This document shows positions 19,550 through 31,108 of a stretch of DNA of 64,000 bases, one piece after another. The DNA is from Sporopachydermia quercuum (lineage: Eukaryota; Ascomycota; Sporopachydermiomycetes; Sporopachydermiales; Sporopachydermiaceae). A program made the translations under genes and the position numbers. Position 1 is the first letter of the stretch, and every line of letters begins with the position of its first letter. Location of the stretch: NCBI GenBank assembly GCA_001599295.1, contig BCGN01000002.1:1612001-1676000 (forward strand). Direction: 5' to 3'. The notes under the pieces are model-generated. The model was not told the origin of the DNA, did not search any database, and saw only the letters and a program-made list of their open reading frames with translations.

Positions 19550-20694
19550 ACATACTTATCTGTCTCATCTTATCTTCATTTTTTATCTTCATCGTTCATC
19601 ATTCACCTATTCATTATCTCCTATATTATCATCAATTGTTAACGATTACATAAGCATAATATGAAATGCTCAGATATCCGCCATGTTCTCTGTTTCCCGC
19701 GTAATTTGAGTAACCAATCAAAGCCTGGTTGATAAAGCTGATTCATAACATCAAGTCTCATTACAAGTGATGTCACTTCAAAAATGGACGAATTGGGGGA
19801 GTTGAATTTATCCATCAATCCCTATAAATCAATGTTCACCATATGTATTGCTACTTTGAAGAGCGAAGATCTATAGCCAATTAAAATATAAGTCACTTTA
19901 AAGATAAATTCTAACAATTTCTGCTATATTCAGCTGATAAATTCGTCCATTCTCCTTAATTTCTTACCCCCACATTCTCTACATGTAATTATAGCATCTT
20001 GCATAATTCTTGCATATCTCTACAGTGAACATAGAAAATTACCGCTTTTTCTATAGGCTGTCGAATAATTTGTGAGGAACCAAGTAAAATTAAAGATTGA
20101 CCTGATTTGTTGTGGGTTCCTTTCTTATAACGAAAGGAATTTATATAGAAAAGAAAAGGTAACTTAGGATGGAAAGAGAACATCTACAACATTCTACTTG
20201 AATAAGAANGTATTCAATTTATTTGATTAAAATATTGGAATTTTTTGAATCACAGATTTCCAATAGTATTGCGTATATTCAGCAGAAGGGGTATTTAAAC
20301 TGCGACCTCGAGACCTGAATTGAATACCTGTTAGTTGAGTAAAGGAAAAGGTACAGTCTCAACCTTCTTCTCATACTAGAATCATCTGGAGGACACGATA
20401 AAGTCAGCAATAATAAGTTGGTTTTTTCCAGTTGAATCTCAACATAACAATTCATTATATCGGATTCTCAACTATTGGAAGAAAGACGGTTGTCATTTCA
20501 ATCTTTTTGCATATTGTGGTCACTATAGACTGAGAAGCTTCAAGCTCGTTACTTGCGTCTGGAACTAATTGAGATTCATCGATAAGTAGTCCATCAAAGA
20601 ACGTCGAATTTGATACCATTGGCTTGTTTCATAAGACTTCAAGAATTTCAGCCAAAGTAAGCAGAAACCTCATCCACAATCATATATCATCATA

Positions 20695-22881
20695 ATGCTT
20701 TCTGTCAAATCTGTTTTGAGAGCTAGCAGAGCTCAAAGTTCCATAATATCAAGATCCTTCTCTAATACAGCTATCAAATGTGCCGATGTTGAAGTGACAA
20801 TCGATGGCATAAAGGTAACCGTTCCAGCTGGATCTGCTGTGATTCAAGCTTGTGAGCAAGCTGGTGTCACTGTACCAAGATACTGCTATCATGAAAAGTT
20901 AGCTATTGCTGGTAATTGCAGAATGTGTTTAGTTGATATTGAAAGATCTCCAAAGATGGCTGCATCGTGTTCTTTCCCTGTTGCTAATGGTATGGTTGTT
21001 CATACAAATACTGAGAGAGTTAAGAAAGCTAGAGAAGGTGTGACTGAAATGATTTTAGCTAATCATCCATTAGATTGTCCAGTATGCGATCAAGGTGGTG
21101 AATGTGATCTTCAAGATCAATCGTTAAGGTACGGTAGTGATAGAGGTAGATTCAACGAAATTGTTGGTAAGAGAGCTGTTGAAGATAAGGATATTGGTCC
21201 TCTAGTCAAAACTTCAATGAATAGGTGTATTCAATGTACCCGTTGTGTAAGATTTATGAATGATGTTGCAGGTGCTCCTGAATTTGGTACTTCTGGTAGA
21301 GGTAACGATATGCAAATAGGAACTTATCTTTCTCGTAATATCAACACAGAACTTTCTGGTAACATTGTCGATTTATGTCCAGTTGGTGCCCTCACATCCA
21401 AACCCTATGCTTTCAGAGCCAGACCATGGGAGCTAAAGAAGACTGAATCTATTGATGTTTTAGATGCTGTTGGATCAAATATTAGAGTTGATTCTCGTGG
21501 TGTTGAAGTCATGAGAGTTTTACCTAGACTTAATGATGATGTGAATGAAGAATGGCTTTCTGATAAATCTAGATATGCTATTGATGGGTTGAAGACTCAA
21601 AGACTTACTACTCCTTTGATCCGTAGTGGTGATAGATTTGAAGCTGCTACTTGGGATCAAGCTTTATCAACTATTGCTTCAGCCTATAACAAGCTTAATG
21701 TTAAGGATAATGAATTCAAAGCTGTTGCTGGTGCCTTAGTTGATGTCGAGTCATTGGTTGCTCTTAAGGATTTAGCCAACGCATTAGGTTCAGAAAACCT
21801 CACCACTGATGAATCTCATACCGTTCCCGCTCATGGAGTTGATTTCAGAACATCATATACGTTTAATTCTACCATCAACGGCATTGAAGAAACAGACCAA
21901 ATCTTATTAGTTGGTACCAACCCAAGGTTTGAAGCTTCTCTTATTAATGCTAGAATTAGAAAACATTTCTTGAATGCGGATGTTGAAATTTCATTAGTTG
22001 GCGAAGAATTTGATTCTACATTCTGGGTTAATCATTTAGGAACATCTTTCAAGGATTTGAAGAAGGCTTTAGGTGGTGAATTAGGTAAGAAATTATCTGG
22101 TGCCTCTAAGCCAATGATTATTGTCGGCTCAGCAGTTGCTGATCATCCAGATTCAAAGGCCATTTACAACCTATTATCCAAGTTTGTCTCAGACAATGGA
22201 AATTTCTTGAATGAAGAATGGAATGGATATAACGTTTTACAGAGAGAAGCTTCAAGAACTGGTGCATTGGATGTTGGATTTGCTACACCAAGTGAAGAAG
22301 TTGCTAGCACACAACCTAAGATGATCTATCTACTTGGTGCTGATGAAGTCACCAATAGCGATATTCCAAGAGATGCATTTGTTATTTATCAAGGTCACCA
22401 TGGTGATTTAGGTGCGTCATTTGCTGATGTTATTTTACCAGGAGCTGCCTATACTGAACAAGCCGCCACATATGTCAACACAGAAGGACGTGTACAGGCT
22501 ACACGAGCAGCTGTTGGACCCCCAGGAGTTGCCAGAGAAAACTGGACCATTATTAGAGCTCTTTCTGAATACCTATCAACACCATTACCTTATGAAGATA
22601 TATACGAATTGAAGGGTAGAATAAATGACGTGGCCCCTCATTTAGTCCGGCAGGATTCTATCGAAAGACCATCATCTGAATTAGCTAAATTGGCATTAGC
22701 AGCTTTACAAAGTGCCAATAGTAAAGCAAAGGCTACAGATGCACCTTTGACCAACCCTATCAAAAATTACTACTTTACTGATGTCATTTCAAGATCTTCG
22801 TCTACAATGGCGAAATGTGTTCAAAGGTTTGGTGAAACGAACGGTAAGGATGGAATTGAACATATTGCTGCATCTGCTTAG
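20695..22881 (+). CDS. NDUFS1: NADH:ubiquinone oxidoreductase 75 kDa subunit (complex I)
   Basis: The 728-residue subunit carries three Fe-S clusters of the peripheral arm of mitochondrial complex I. A basic, Ser-rich mitochondrial presequence (about 1-28) precedes the ferredoxin-like 2Fe-2S domain with Cys64, Cys75, Cys78 and Cys92. The N5 4Fe-4S ligands are His124, Cys128, Cys131 and Cys137, and the N4 ligands are Cys178, Cys181, Cys184 and Cys228. A molybdopterin-oxidoreductase-like domain follows. All cluster ligands are present and the length is normal, so the gene looks functional. Saccharomyces and its relatives have lost complex I, so the gene shows this yeast has a proton-pumping NADH dehydrogenase. 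It converges on the IBTK-like gene. Confidence 0.97.
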   Translation: MLSVKSVLRASRAQSSIISRSFSNTAIKCADVEVTIDGIKVTVPAGSAVIQACEQAGVTVPRYCYHEKLAIAGNCRMCLVDIERSPKMAASCSFPVANGMVVHTNTERVKKAREGVTEMILANHPLDCPVCDQGGECDLQDQSLRYGSDRGRFNEIVGKRAVEDKDIGPLVKTSMNRCIQCTRCVRFMNDVAGAPEFGTSGRGNDMQIGTYLSRNINTELSGNIVDLCPVGALTSKPYAFRARPWELKKTESIDVLDAVGSNIRVDSRGVEVMRVLPRLNDDVNEEWLSDKSRYAIDGLKTQRLTTPLIRSGDRFEAATWDQALSTIASAYNKLNVKDNEFKAVAGALVDVESLVALKDLANALGSENLTTDESHTVPAHGVDFRTSYTFNSTINGIEETDQILLVGTNPRFEASLINARIRKHFLNADVEISLVGEEFDSTFWVNHLGTSFKDLKKALGGELGKKLSGASKPMIIVGSAVADHPDSKAIYNLLSKFVSDNGNFLNEEWNGYNVLQREASRTGALDVGFATPSEEVASTQPKMIYLLGADEVTNSDIPRDAFVIYQGHHGDLGASFADVILPGAAYTEQAATYVNTEGRVQATRAAVGPPGVARENWTIIRALSEYLSTPLPYEDIYELKGRINDVAPHLVRQDSIERPSSELAKLALAALQSANSKAKATDAPLTNPIKNYYFTDVISRSSSTMAKCVQRFGETNGKDGIEHIAASA

Positions 22882-23326
22882 AGAATTAAGTTACATAAAT
22901 AGAGAATACTGTTTTTATCATCGTATTAGTTAGTACTTTGGGCATTTTCATTTCTTTTCCATCATCGTGTTTCTTTTTCCTAATATTTTATATTTATTAT
23001 TCTTTTGGTATTAATATTTCCATTATTTATGCATAGCTGATTTGTTCTGCTTGTCGGTGTTTCATTTTCGTTTTCATTTTCATATTTATATTTATATACA
23101 TAATTTTATATTTTGTTTATTATATTCATGACTTTGAAGTAAATAAATTTATTGCAGTAGAGAATCGCTGAAATATCGGACCTGTATGATGATAGACTTA
23201 GCAAGAGTCAGCACATCTGGTTGTGTTTTACATGTAAGAATAGATCTTGACGGTCTTTTTATTACTATGCTTATATGATATATATGTATGTGTATATATT
23301 ATTAGGATTATTATTTATTTACATAG
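22882..23326. other. convergent 3'-3' interval NDUFS1/IBTK-like
   Basis: These 445 AT-rich bases have T-rich and TTTATA-type stretches suited to 3' end formation of both genes. I see nothing else. Confidence 0.5.
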
Positions 23327-26300
23327 TTAAGAACTGACTATCGTTGAGTGTGAATGTGATGACTGTGCTTGTGCCTGTGACTGCGAAAGTCTCTCTGGTT
23401 TCTCAGGTTTATGAGATCTATTGTTTTTTCGTGATTTTGAAGGTCCCGACCCTGATGTTGATGTTGATCCGATATATTGATTGCTGTCATTAGAATACAT
23501 ATGTGAGGATTTTCTGTGTTTCTCTGTTTTTTCCTGTCCATCATTGTTACCGTTTGAACTGTTGGCTACTTTTGATGACTTATTACGCTTCTTCTGAGTT
23601 GGTCTGCTCTTCTCCCTTTCCTTATCTTTTTCTTTGTTTTCACCTCTGTCACTACCATTAACTTTACTTCTATTTTCCTGTTTGAACACTTTTCGAAGTC
23701 TAGCAAGTTCTCGTTCTTCCGCATCTTGTTTCTCTTTCATTTCTCTTTGAACTCTTTCGGATTCCGCACGCCACCAAAGCTCAAACTGTTCTTCAGCTCT
23801 GATTTCAGCAAAACTTGGAACTGCTTCCGTCTCCTCTTTCTTTTTCTGAGCTTTTCGCTTTTCTTCTTCTACAATTCGTCTCATTGATGGGATCGTTTGA
23901 ATTGGCTTTGGGTTAGAAGCCCAGGAGAATGGAGAACTATTGTTACTTTTCGACACAGTGGAGGATAATCCATTGGAAGTAATAGCTCTTGAGCCAGAAG
24001 CAAGACCAGAGTTAGAATCATTTGAAGTTGAACCTGTTGCTTTTTCCTCACGCATCATTTTTCTTCTTTCCTTTTGCGAAAGCTTTTTGCTTGGCAAGAT
24101 AGAAATTGCAATCTCTTCACTAGGTACAGCCAATTCTATCAAAGGCGAAGAAGATGCTGAGAAATTAGAAGGAGTGCTAGAAATTGGTGAAGATGAGACA
24201 ACTGCAGCAAACGAAGCAGCTTTGTTGGATACAGAGGGTGTACGCGGATGATTAAAACTAGAACTACTGATCGGAATTGCTATTGGTGATGAGGCAGTTG
24301 ATAAAGTAGCCGAAGCAGCCGAAGTTCTATGAACAATAGGTGTCACTGGAGGTATCAATATACTAGGAGACGATTGAACAATAGTAGATTTGTCACGATT
24401 GCTGGATCTTCTTCTCCTTCTGCCAGATTGAACCTTTATAAAGCTATCGTCAGTATCTGTAGCGAATGTGTCCTCATACTGAGGACCATTATTTTTATTT
24501 CCCGGAGATTTTGATGGCGTAGAAGCACTCAGGCTATTCACACTTGGACGTCTACTAGAACCAAATGACTGAGATTGCTTCATACCTGTAGAATGTTTTC
24601 TGTTTTTTATTGAGTACTGAATTGATCCCGGAATCATATCTTCAGATGCATAAATTGCATTCAAACCCATATTTTGATGAAGAAATATTGGCAGTAGCTT
24701 TTTGTCCTTATTAGTGAATAGCTCATGGTAAGTATTCGGTAATTTCCAAGGAGTCTTGAGAACTTCACTATTGAAATTGAAATATTTTCTGACCCCATTG
24801 TCAATCTCTGTCCATATATTCATGTCAATATCGGTTAGAAATCCGTTTAACAGTAGACATTCGACGTTATTATAAATATAAAATAAGCAAGCTTCTTCTA
24901 ACTTATGAGCTTGATAGAAGTATGCCTCTTGCAACATTGAAACGACATTTCTTGCATGTATGAAATCTGCTAAAATAGCTTGACATCCATCTTTCAATTC
25001 TAATAGTAGCAATTCATCGGCAATAGCTAAAACAGAGAAAACTAGAGAAACAAATTCAGAAAAATGTTTCTTTTCTTTCCCATTATCAGCATCACAGAAA
25101 TTGTCAAATAGTCCAGTTAATTCTGCTCCATAAAGATAACGCAGAACAACCATAAAAGGAGTTCTTTCAAATTGAGTCAATTTGATAGTTACTTTAGAAC
25201 TTGGAGTTACATCGGTTTCAGATTTTGTTTCTGCCGCATTATCTATTTCCTCCTCTTCTTCGGTGTATTGCCAGCGGGATGATAACACGGTTTCGAAAAA
25301 AGCGCTTCTTGAAGCCAGAATAACAGAATTAGCTGGAATCTCGACATTATTTGCTAATTCCAACGTAACATCATATAACTCAGGTGATGTAGTGATATCA
25401 TCATCTGGATGCTGGATTAGCTTGCTTAAATGACCGGAAAAGGTGTTTGCTGGTTCCAAAGCATTGTAATGAAGAAATAATAAGGCATGTAAGGATCTCA
25501 TATCCAGCAACTTAGCCAACTGAATAACTTCGGATTTGGCTTCATTTACTTTTCGAACAATCTTCACAGAAGAATTGAATTTGACCCATACATCCAGTAA
25601 TATATCGGTGTATAAAAAATAGAGAAGAATCAGAAATGCTCGAAGATGAATTCCTGAGAATACTAACTCATCATTTTTCCAAACCACATGAATATTTCCT
25701 TCTGACAATCCTTTACCTTTACATTTATTGAACATTTCACATCTACTCAACAGAATTGATTTATGACCTGAAAGGTAGAAATTCTTGTACCCCAGTAAAC
25801 ATATCTTAATATCTGAACCTGGCTGTCTTTCCGAATCAGAAAAACTAAATGTTTCAGGTGTTGCATAAATTACACTCTTTTCCAATTCCAAAAGCCCTTC
25901 AGGAATGTATTCTTTAAGCGATATGGTCTTATCTTCTAATAGTGATGAGCATAACAGAGGTTTCCTAAATGCAACAGTATTGTTTTTCCTTGGCCAACAC
26001 TTTAGATAATTGTTATGAAGAAGATCAGCAGTATCTATCGCATTGGAAGATTCTGAAATTCTAATATCATCAACCATTAAGCCTAGTTCATCTATCTCTG
26101 ATTTTTCCTCCGGTGCAGGTTGAAGGAAATATGGCAAGATATCAGGTGATTCAGGCAAGATGAAACGGATTGTCTCTAATGTTTTCCGATCTCTTCCTTG
26201 CATAGCCACTAAAGGAGAAGTGAAATGCAAGTCATGGAAGAGGGTATCGATGGGAACAGCCAGTGGGGGTAAATCTATGTCATCACGTAAAACAGCAAAC

Positions 26301-28210
26301 GACTGGAAAAGAGGGTCACAAGCTACCCTAGTAGCTTTCGTGAGCACAGGTACTTTGAACAACCTAAGAGTTTTTTCTTTGCTTCCATTTCCGTTGCAAA
26401 TTTCTTCGCTATTTGGAAATGAGGTTAAATGACGGAGAAGTTTTGGTGTTGAATGAGTTAGTAAAAATACACTTCCATCTTTGGTACAAATTATTAAAGA
26501 ACCATCTTTTGCAACGTCAAAGTCAACTACTTCTCTAATAGAACGATGAGATTTCCAAAGAGGCTCTAATTTCACTGATTTCGCAAACTGGGTTGCACTT
26601 AGAATTGTATGGAAATCGTTATGAGAATGCGTAATATGTAGCGATATGCTGAACAAATCACCATTATCACANAAAGCGATGATTGAATTAGAAGACCTAG
26701 CTGCAATTTTTATTATTGGTCTTAGCTTGTGCTGGTTTCTTGGAGTAAATGTATCGAAGATTGTTCTAGAGTCAAAATGGCTGGATTTTTCTATAGGACT
26801 GAGCGATGTTTGACTTGAGCCGGCAATCTTGAAATGAACCCCTTGTGTATAGATAACAATTTCCTTTGAATCCAGCAAGCAAACAGTCGCATGATTAGTA
26901 CAAACGACATTCAAGATTTTGTTATCCGGAAAAGACACCATGGATCTTGGATTGCTTTGGATTTGTCCAGTTATATCAATTTCCGGTCCTTCAGGTTGTT
27001 TGACAGTAATCATCTTTTTATCTCCTGTTGTAACAAAACCCATTTGGCCAATATTGAGACCCCAAGTAAACATCTCAGTTTTCGTATAAGCCACTATATG
27101 GTATTTACTGGTAGCAACACCTATAACAGATCTCTTTTTCAAATCACCAGATACTTTTCTCGGGACTGGGTTTATTGGTTCTGAACCAGATAACCCACCA
27201 CTAAAATCTACTAAATAGCCCAATTGTCCAAAAATATTTGACCCCCAAGTGTAACATTCACCTTTGGCTGTAACAATAACTGTATGATCTTCTGCTAATG
27301 CTACAGATGATACATGTTGGTCTAGAAAAAAATTTGTTGCTTGAAATGTAAATTGTGTACCCCAAGATGATTTCAAAGGGGACGTAGAAGATCCAGTTGT
27401 ATCAGATTTAATTCCTAATCGCCCTTTTGAACCAACACCACACACATATAAATTGTTATACCGATCAGTGGAAAGAAGAGCGGAATGATACTTAGAAATT
27501 GCTATCTGTTTGAATCGTGTAGGTAAATATTTTTCTCGAGGAGTAGAGTCAGACTTGAGAAACCCAATAGCTTTCACTTTTACTTTGTCAGGTGTGCTTC
27601 TATCGTCTGGATCAGCAAATCCTAACGTATAAGTTGAATTTGAGCCAAACATAAATAACTCTGATGCACCACGTTCTTTATTCCACCATTTACTCGATGG
27701 GATACGAGAACACATAGTATTGTCTCTTAGTTTAATATCATTATCGTAACATGAAATTTTTTCTCTGAACCAATACTGATTATCCAAACTAGTTCTAAGA
27801 AAATATAGCTCAAAAGGAGTGTTGAGTTCTCTGTCTGTTATTCGTAAAAGATCATGAGCATTTGGTTGCTCACAAATAAGTTTTGCTAAAGCAATATTGC
27901 CGTAATATAGAGCATAATGCAATGGGGTCCAGCCATTTTCCCAATCTTGTATAGATAAGCTGCAATATGGATTCTCAAGCAAAGCACTGAATATATTAAC
28001 GTCACCTAGAATTGCCAAAATATGAGCAAGCGTTCTTCCCATTCGATCATATTTTTCAACTTCAGCTTTAGGCAAAACAGCAATGGCAGATAGATGACTC
28101 TTTGAGAGAGTGGGTGCTCGTTTCAATAACAACTGCTCAGCTGTCAGTTGGGTCTTCGGGTCCACCAACGTTGACACACTGCATTTAGCATCTATTCCCA
28201 TTCTGTACAT
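23327..28210 (-). CDS. ankyrin-RCC1-BTB protein, IBTK-like putative Cul3 adaptor
   Basis: The product is 1627 residues from the first ATG (28210); the frame is open further upstream but without an ATG, so an extra 5' exon is possible. Ankyrin repeats lie at about 55-125 (GRTLAHILAILGD, GWTPLHYALYYGN). RCC1-type blades run from about 185 to 480 (MFGSNSTYTLGF, CGVGSKGRLGI, TWGSNIFGQLGY, TWGLNIGQMGF). A first BTB-like region is near 800-930 and a second near 965-1110 (NVEIPANSVILASRSAFF). A Ser-rich region and a conserved charged end (FAEIRAEEQFELWW) follow. This order is that of metazoan IBTK and S. pombe Cul3-binding Btb3-type proteins, so a substrate adaptor for a Cullin-3 E3 ligase is likely. 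S. cerevisiae has no clear counterpart that I know of. One ambiguous base. Confidence 0.87.
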   Translation of the reverse strand: MYRMGIDAKCSVSTLVDPKTQLTAEQLLLKRAPTLSKSHLSAIAVLPKAEVEKYDRMGRTLAHILAILGDVNIFSALLENPYCSLSIQDWENGWTPLHYALYYGNIALAKLICEQPNAHDLLRITDRELNTPFELYFLRTSLDNQYWFREKISCYDNDIKLRDNTMCSRIPSSKWWNKERGASELFMFGSNSTYTLGFADPDDRSTPDKVKVKAIGFLKSDSTPREKYLPTRFKQIAISKYHSALLSTDRYNNLYVCGVGSKGRLGIKSDTTGSSTSPLKSSWGTQFTFQATNFFLDQHVSSVALAEDHTVIVTAKGECYTWGSNIFGQLGYLVDFSGGLSGSEPINPVPRKVSGDLKKRSVIGVATSKYHIVAYTKTEMFTWGLNIGQMGFVTTGDKKMITVKQPEGPEIDITGQIQSNPRSMVSFPDNKILNVVCTNHATVCLLDSKEIVIYTQGVHFKIAGSSQTSLSPIEKSSHFDSRTIFDTFTPRNQHKLRPIIKIAARSSNSIIAXCDNGDLFSISLHITHSHNDFHTILSATQFAKSVKLEPLWKSHRSIREVVDFDVAKDGSLIICTKDGSVFLLTHSTPKLLRHLTSFPNSEEICNGNGSKEKTLRLFKVPVLTKATRVACDPLFQSFAVLRDDIDLPPLAVPIDTLFHDLHFTSPLVAMQGRDRKTLETIRFILPESPDILPYFLQPAPEEKSEIDELGLMVDDIRISESSNAIDTADLLHNNYLKCWPRKNNTVAFRKPLLCSSLLEDKTISLKEYIPEGLLELEKSVIYATPETFSFSDSERQPGSDIKICLLGYKNFYLSGHKSILLSRCEMFNKCKGKGLSEGNIHVVWKNDELVFSGIHLRAFLILLYFLYTDILLDVWVKFNSSVKIVRKVNEAKSEVIQLAKLLDMRSLHALLFLHYNALEPANTFSGHLSKLIQHPDDDITTSPELYDVTLELANNVEIPANSVILASRSAFFETVLSSRWQYTEEEEEIDNAAETKSETDVTPSSKVTIKLTQFERTPFMVVLRYLYGAELTGLFDNFCDADNGKEKKHFSEFVSLVFSVLAIADELLLLELKDGCQAILADFIHARNVVSMLQEAYFYQAHKLEEACLFYIYNNVECLLLNGFLTDIDMNIWTEIDNGVRKYFNFNSEVLKTPWKLPNTYHELFTNKDKKLLPIFLHQNMGLNAIYASEDMIPGSIQYSIKNRKHSTGMKQSQSFGSSRRPSVNSLSASTPSKSPGNKNNGPQYEDTFATDTDDSFIKVQSGRRRRRSSNRDKSTIVQSSPSILIPPVTPIVHRTSAASATLSTASSPIAIPISSSSFNHPRTPSVSNKAASFAAVVSSSPISSTPSNFSASSSPLIELAVPSEEIAISILPSKKLSQKERRKMMREEKATGSTSNDSNSGLASGSRAITSNGLSSTVSKSNNSSPFSWASNPKPIQTIPSMRRIVEEEKRKAQKKKEETEAVPSFAEIRAEEQFELWWRAESERVQREMKEKQDAEERELARLRKVFKQENRSKVNGSDRGENKEKDKEREKSRPTQKKRNKSSKVANSSNGNNDGQEKTEKHRKSSHMYSNDSNQYIGSTSTSGSGPSKSRKNNRSHKPEKPERLSQSQAQAQSSHSHSTIVSS

Positions 28211-31108
28211 CAATTTATTTTCAATGGCTATGTTCCGACTCTCTATATTTGCTGTCTCAGTGCTGAATAAGTCAGAACTTCAGTGACTATTGGCCATCTT
28301 GACTAACGATGTCGTTCTTCCGTCTATCTGTTGTGTGATGTAGATTCAATAATAGATTCCCTCAGTTTAATACAAAATAATCCAAAAAAAAACACTCCAA
28401 AATATTATTTTTTAGTATTTCTATTATATTAGTATTATATCTGAGAATCCTATTATAAAAGGAAGGTAATCAATCCAAATCTGGGGCAAGAACTACCTCA
28501 CTTACTATAAGTCTTAAAATTGACTTTATCGTGCAATTCGTTGAGTTAAATGAAGATCGAGCAGACAGTTGACTTTATAGATTAATTCATGGTTTGCACC
28601 ATATAAATACTCAGTAACAATAGAATTTGAGCCTCAAAAACTATATAATAATGAGAAGATATATAATAGTTCCTACCAATACTTTCTATGATATACTCTT
28701 TTGTCATCTTACAAACTCCAAGGTAATAGATACTTTTCTTTGCTTTACCTGGCATGATGGGTAATGAGACAAGATTCCCTTAATAGTTACCCTATTCCTT
28801 CACGTGCTATAAACAATGAATCATTTCATTGTCAGTACTTTACTGATTATGTAACCATAAATGAGTTGGTTGTAATGAGACCCTTATGATTCTGCCGTGG
28901 ATACACGGATGGAGTCTTGTTGAACACATTTATTGCGTAGAAACAGTCACAGAGACTGATTGTCCGAGACTTTTGGCGGACAGCTTGTTTGTTTCTTGAG
29001 ATTTTTTTATTGAAACTTTTTCACTTCTTGTTTGAGCTTTCCTTTTTGTTGGAATTTTCTTCCTTTCCTCTAACTTTCTTCTCACTGATAACTTTCGGAC
29101 CATTATTTTGTTATTGGTTTTTCAGGCTTGAGTAACAAGTGTTCATTCTTAGTTGGATGGGTCTTGAGTATGAATGGATGTCTTCCGTTAGTATAGACAT
29201 TATTCATCATCCGTAAGCGTAGAGAGATGGATGATATATAGTTCCTGATAAAAGGTAAGAATTGATTGATACTTTNATTTATAAATTGAAATTGATGAGT
29301 TTAAATGATGATTGAACAAAACAAAGCTGGAATTACTGGCAGAACTATAGTGTTGAGAACCTTTTGGTACCATACGCCGCTGAAAACTAATCAATTTCAA
29401 ATGAATTAGCGAAGATAACTTACTAATTTTGTTTGAGAAAGTTGTGACTAACAATTGCATTAGGTATGGATCATTCTAGTTAAAAAATTTACTTTGTAGT
29501 GTTGAGATGAAGACTCTAAGCACTGGGCACCGATACATAATGAGTGATAATGCTTAGTGGGCCTAGAAAACCCACGTTACAGATCAATTGCAATGGAACA
29601 ATAAATAATAGAATCAAGGTGAAAGTAACCACATTATAGAGCCAGAGATTAACCAATGTTTTAGATGAATGGAAATTGTTTTCTATATGATTGCTATTCT
29701 AAATTGTAAGTATACTGAGAAGTTCTTTCAACCCGCAAGCTTATTTACCAAAGTGATGATATTCTTAGATGACGAGTCGGATGGGTTTCCTACTGACGAT
29801 AAAACTATTTAATTACCATTCATGCATTTCTGATATTTGTATTTTAATTTGCGAGTTCATTCTGAGTAATTTCAAGAAAAATCGTATTATTAGGAATCAA
29901 AGCTAACCAATAAATTTAGTGTAGAACATTTGTTTTCCAATGTATTGTTTTGGTATGGAATGCTTTAACTAAGCTTCGTTANATAGTCGCAGAAGATGAA
30001 CATTTTAAAATTTTGACAAGCATATGTCTGACTATTGATGAATTTTTTATGTCTGATGCGTTTATTTGATGATACTACTAAATCGTTCTAGACCGGACTG
30101 AATTCCCACTTTACAAAGTTCCCTTAGGGAAGTAAATAAGGTAAGCTATTTCGAGAGTATATAAACCTCCATTTGAATATTGAGTAGCTTGTTAAATCGC
30201 ATGATGATCTCTCCACAACTCACGACGGTCAACTGTGTCCGAAATACGGACGTTGATGATAATCAGCCTGTGACAAGGCGTGGAAACTGAATCAAGTGAA
30301 GCCTTATTCATATGGAGTGTGCTTTATTGTATTAGTTTCATGCGTTACAATTTATTAACCATCCGTTAGTTTCCGATGTTCATAACAACATATAACTTCT
30401 GTATATAAATTATTCTACTTGGATTGTAGTCGCTGCCAACAGATATCAATTGTAAGGATTCTCCCATAGAGAATCGTTAGCTTTACTGTAAGGATGTTGA
30501 AACATTGAAGTATTATTTAACATTATATTTCATTCTATTTACGAAATCGCTTAAAAAAAGAAGCTCTGTCTCCCTTTCGACTATAGATTGACATATAGAT
30601 CAACTACTTAGTAATAACACTATTATTCTAACCTTCTCAGTAGTCTCTCCTTTCAGTAATGCATTACTTTATAAGAAGCCACAAATCTTTGAATCCAATA
30701 TCAATTGTCTTTTATAATCTCTATGCGCTACTAAAATCAGAGACAAACACTGCCTGCTCCTTTAATCTACTATCATCAAAATTAGTATCATGTTGCATGT
30801 TAAATTAAATAACTATTCATCCTGTTGCCTCACCTCCATTTCAGCCCTTCATATCTCAATTAGTTTATTTAAGATCTCCAGACACCCCCAATTAATGATT
30901 AGAAATCAACAAAAGAAAAAAAAAGACAACTTCACACTAAATGTGAATTGATTGATTGTAGATTTAAACAATCAGTTTACCTGATATGAAACAAGCAGTT
31001 GGGTTGCAAAAGAACAAATACAATCGCTTTGATTGCATTGTTATTACTTTCAGTAGGCCAGTAATCTGCGAATCATAGTTTCCAGGCTGATAAAACTCTA
31101 CACACACA
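28211..31108. other. 2.9 kb gene-poor divergent region
   Basis: This is the longest gap in the window, between the divergent IBTK-like gene and YIP3. It holds perfect short hairpins near 28962 and 30235 (see findings), a CACGTG near 28801 and no open frame that I trust. An 86-codon minus-strand stretch (29200-29460) shows no recognisable domain and contains an ambiguous base. Long promoters or an undetected non-coding RNA are possible. Confidence 0.4.

Larger units (their letters stand above)
19323..20694. other. 1.37 kb intergenic region ISW2-NDUFS1
   Basis: This holds the ISW2 3' flank and NDUFS1 promoter. It contains an AT dinucleotide tract (19416-19442), four AACCTC units (19524-19549) and a CCAAT box near 19711, a possible HAP-complex site far from the respiratory gene. 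I see no gene. Confidence 0.5.

Noticed and set aside
23338-23544. Short ORFs opposite or out of frame with the Ser/Arg-rich end of the IBTK-like gene
   Set aside because: Frame shadows of a low-complexity coding region.
29200-29460. 86-codon minus-strand frame in the 2.9 kb gap
   Set aside because: No domain, low-complexity composition and an ambiguous base inside.
30237-30300. Possible box C/D snoRNA (TGATGAT ... CTGA)
   Set aside because: The boxes are only about 35 bases apart and there is no terminal stem pairing them.
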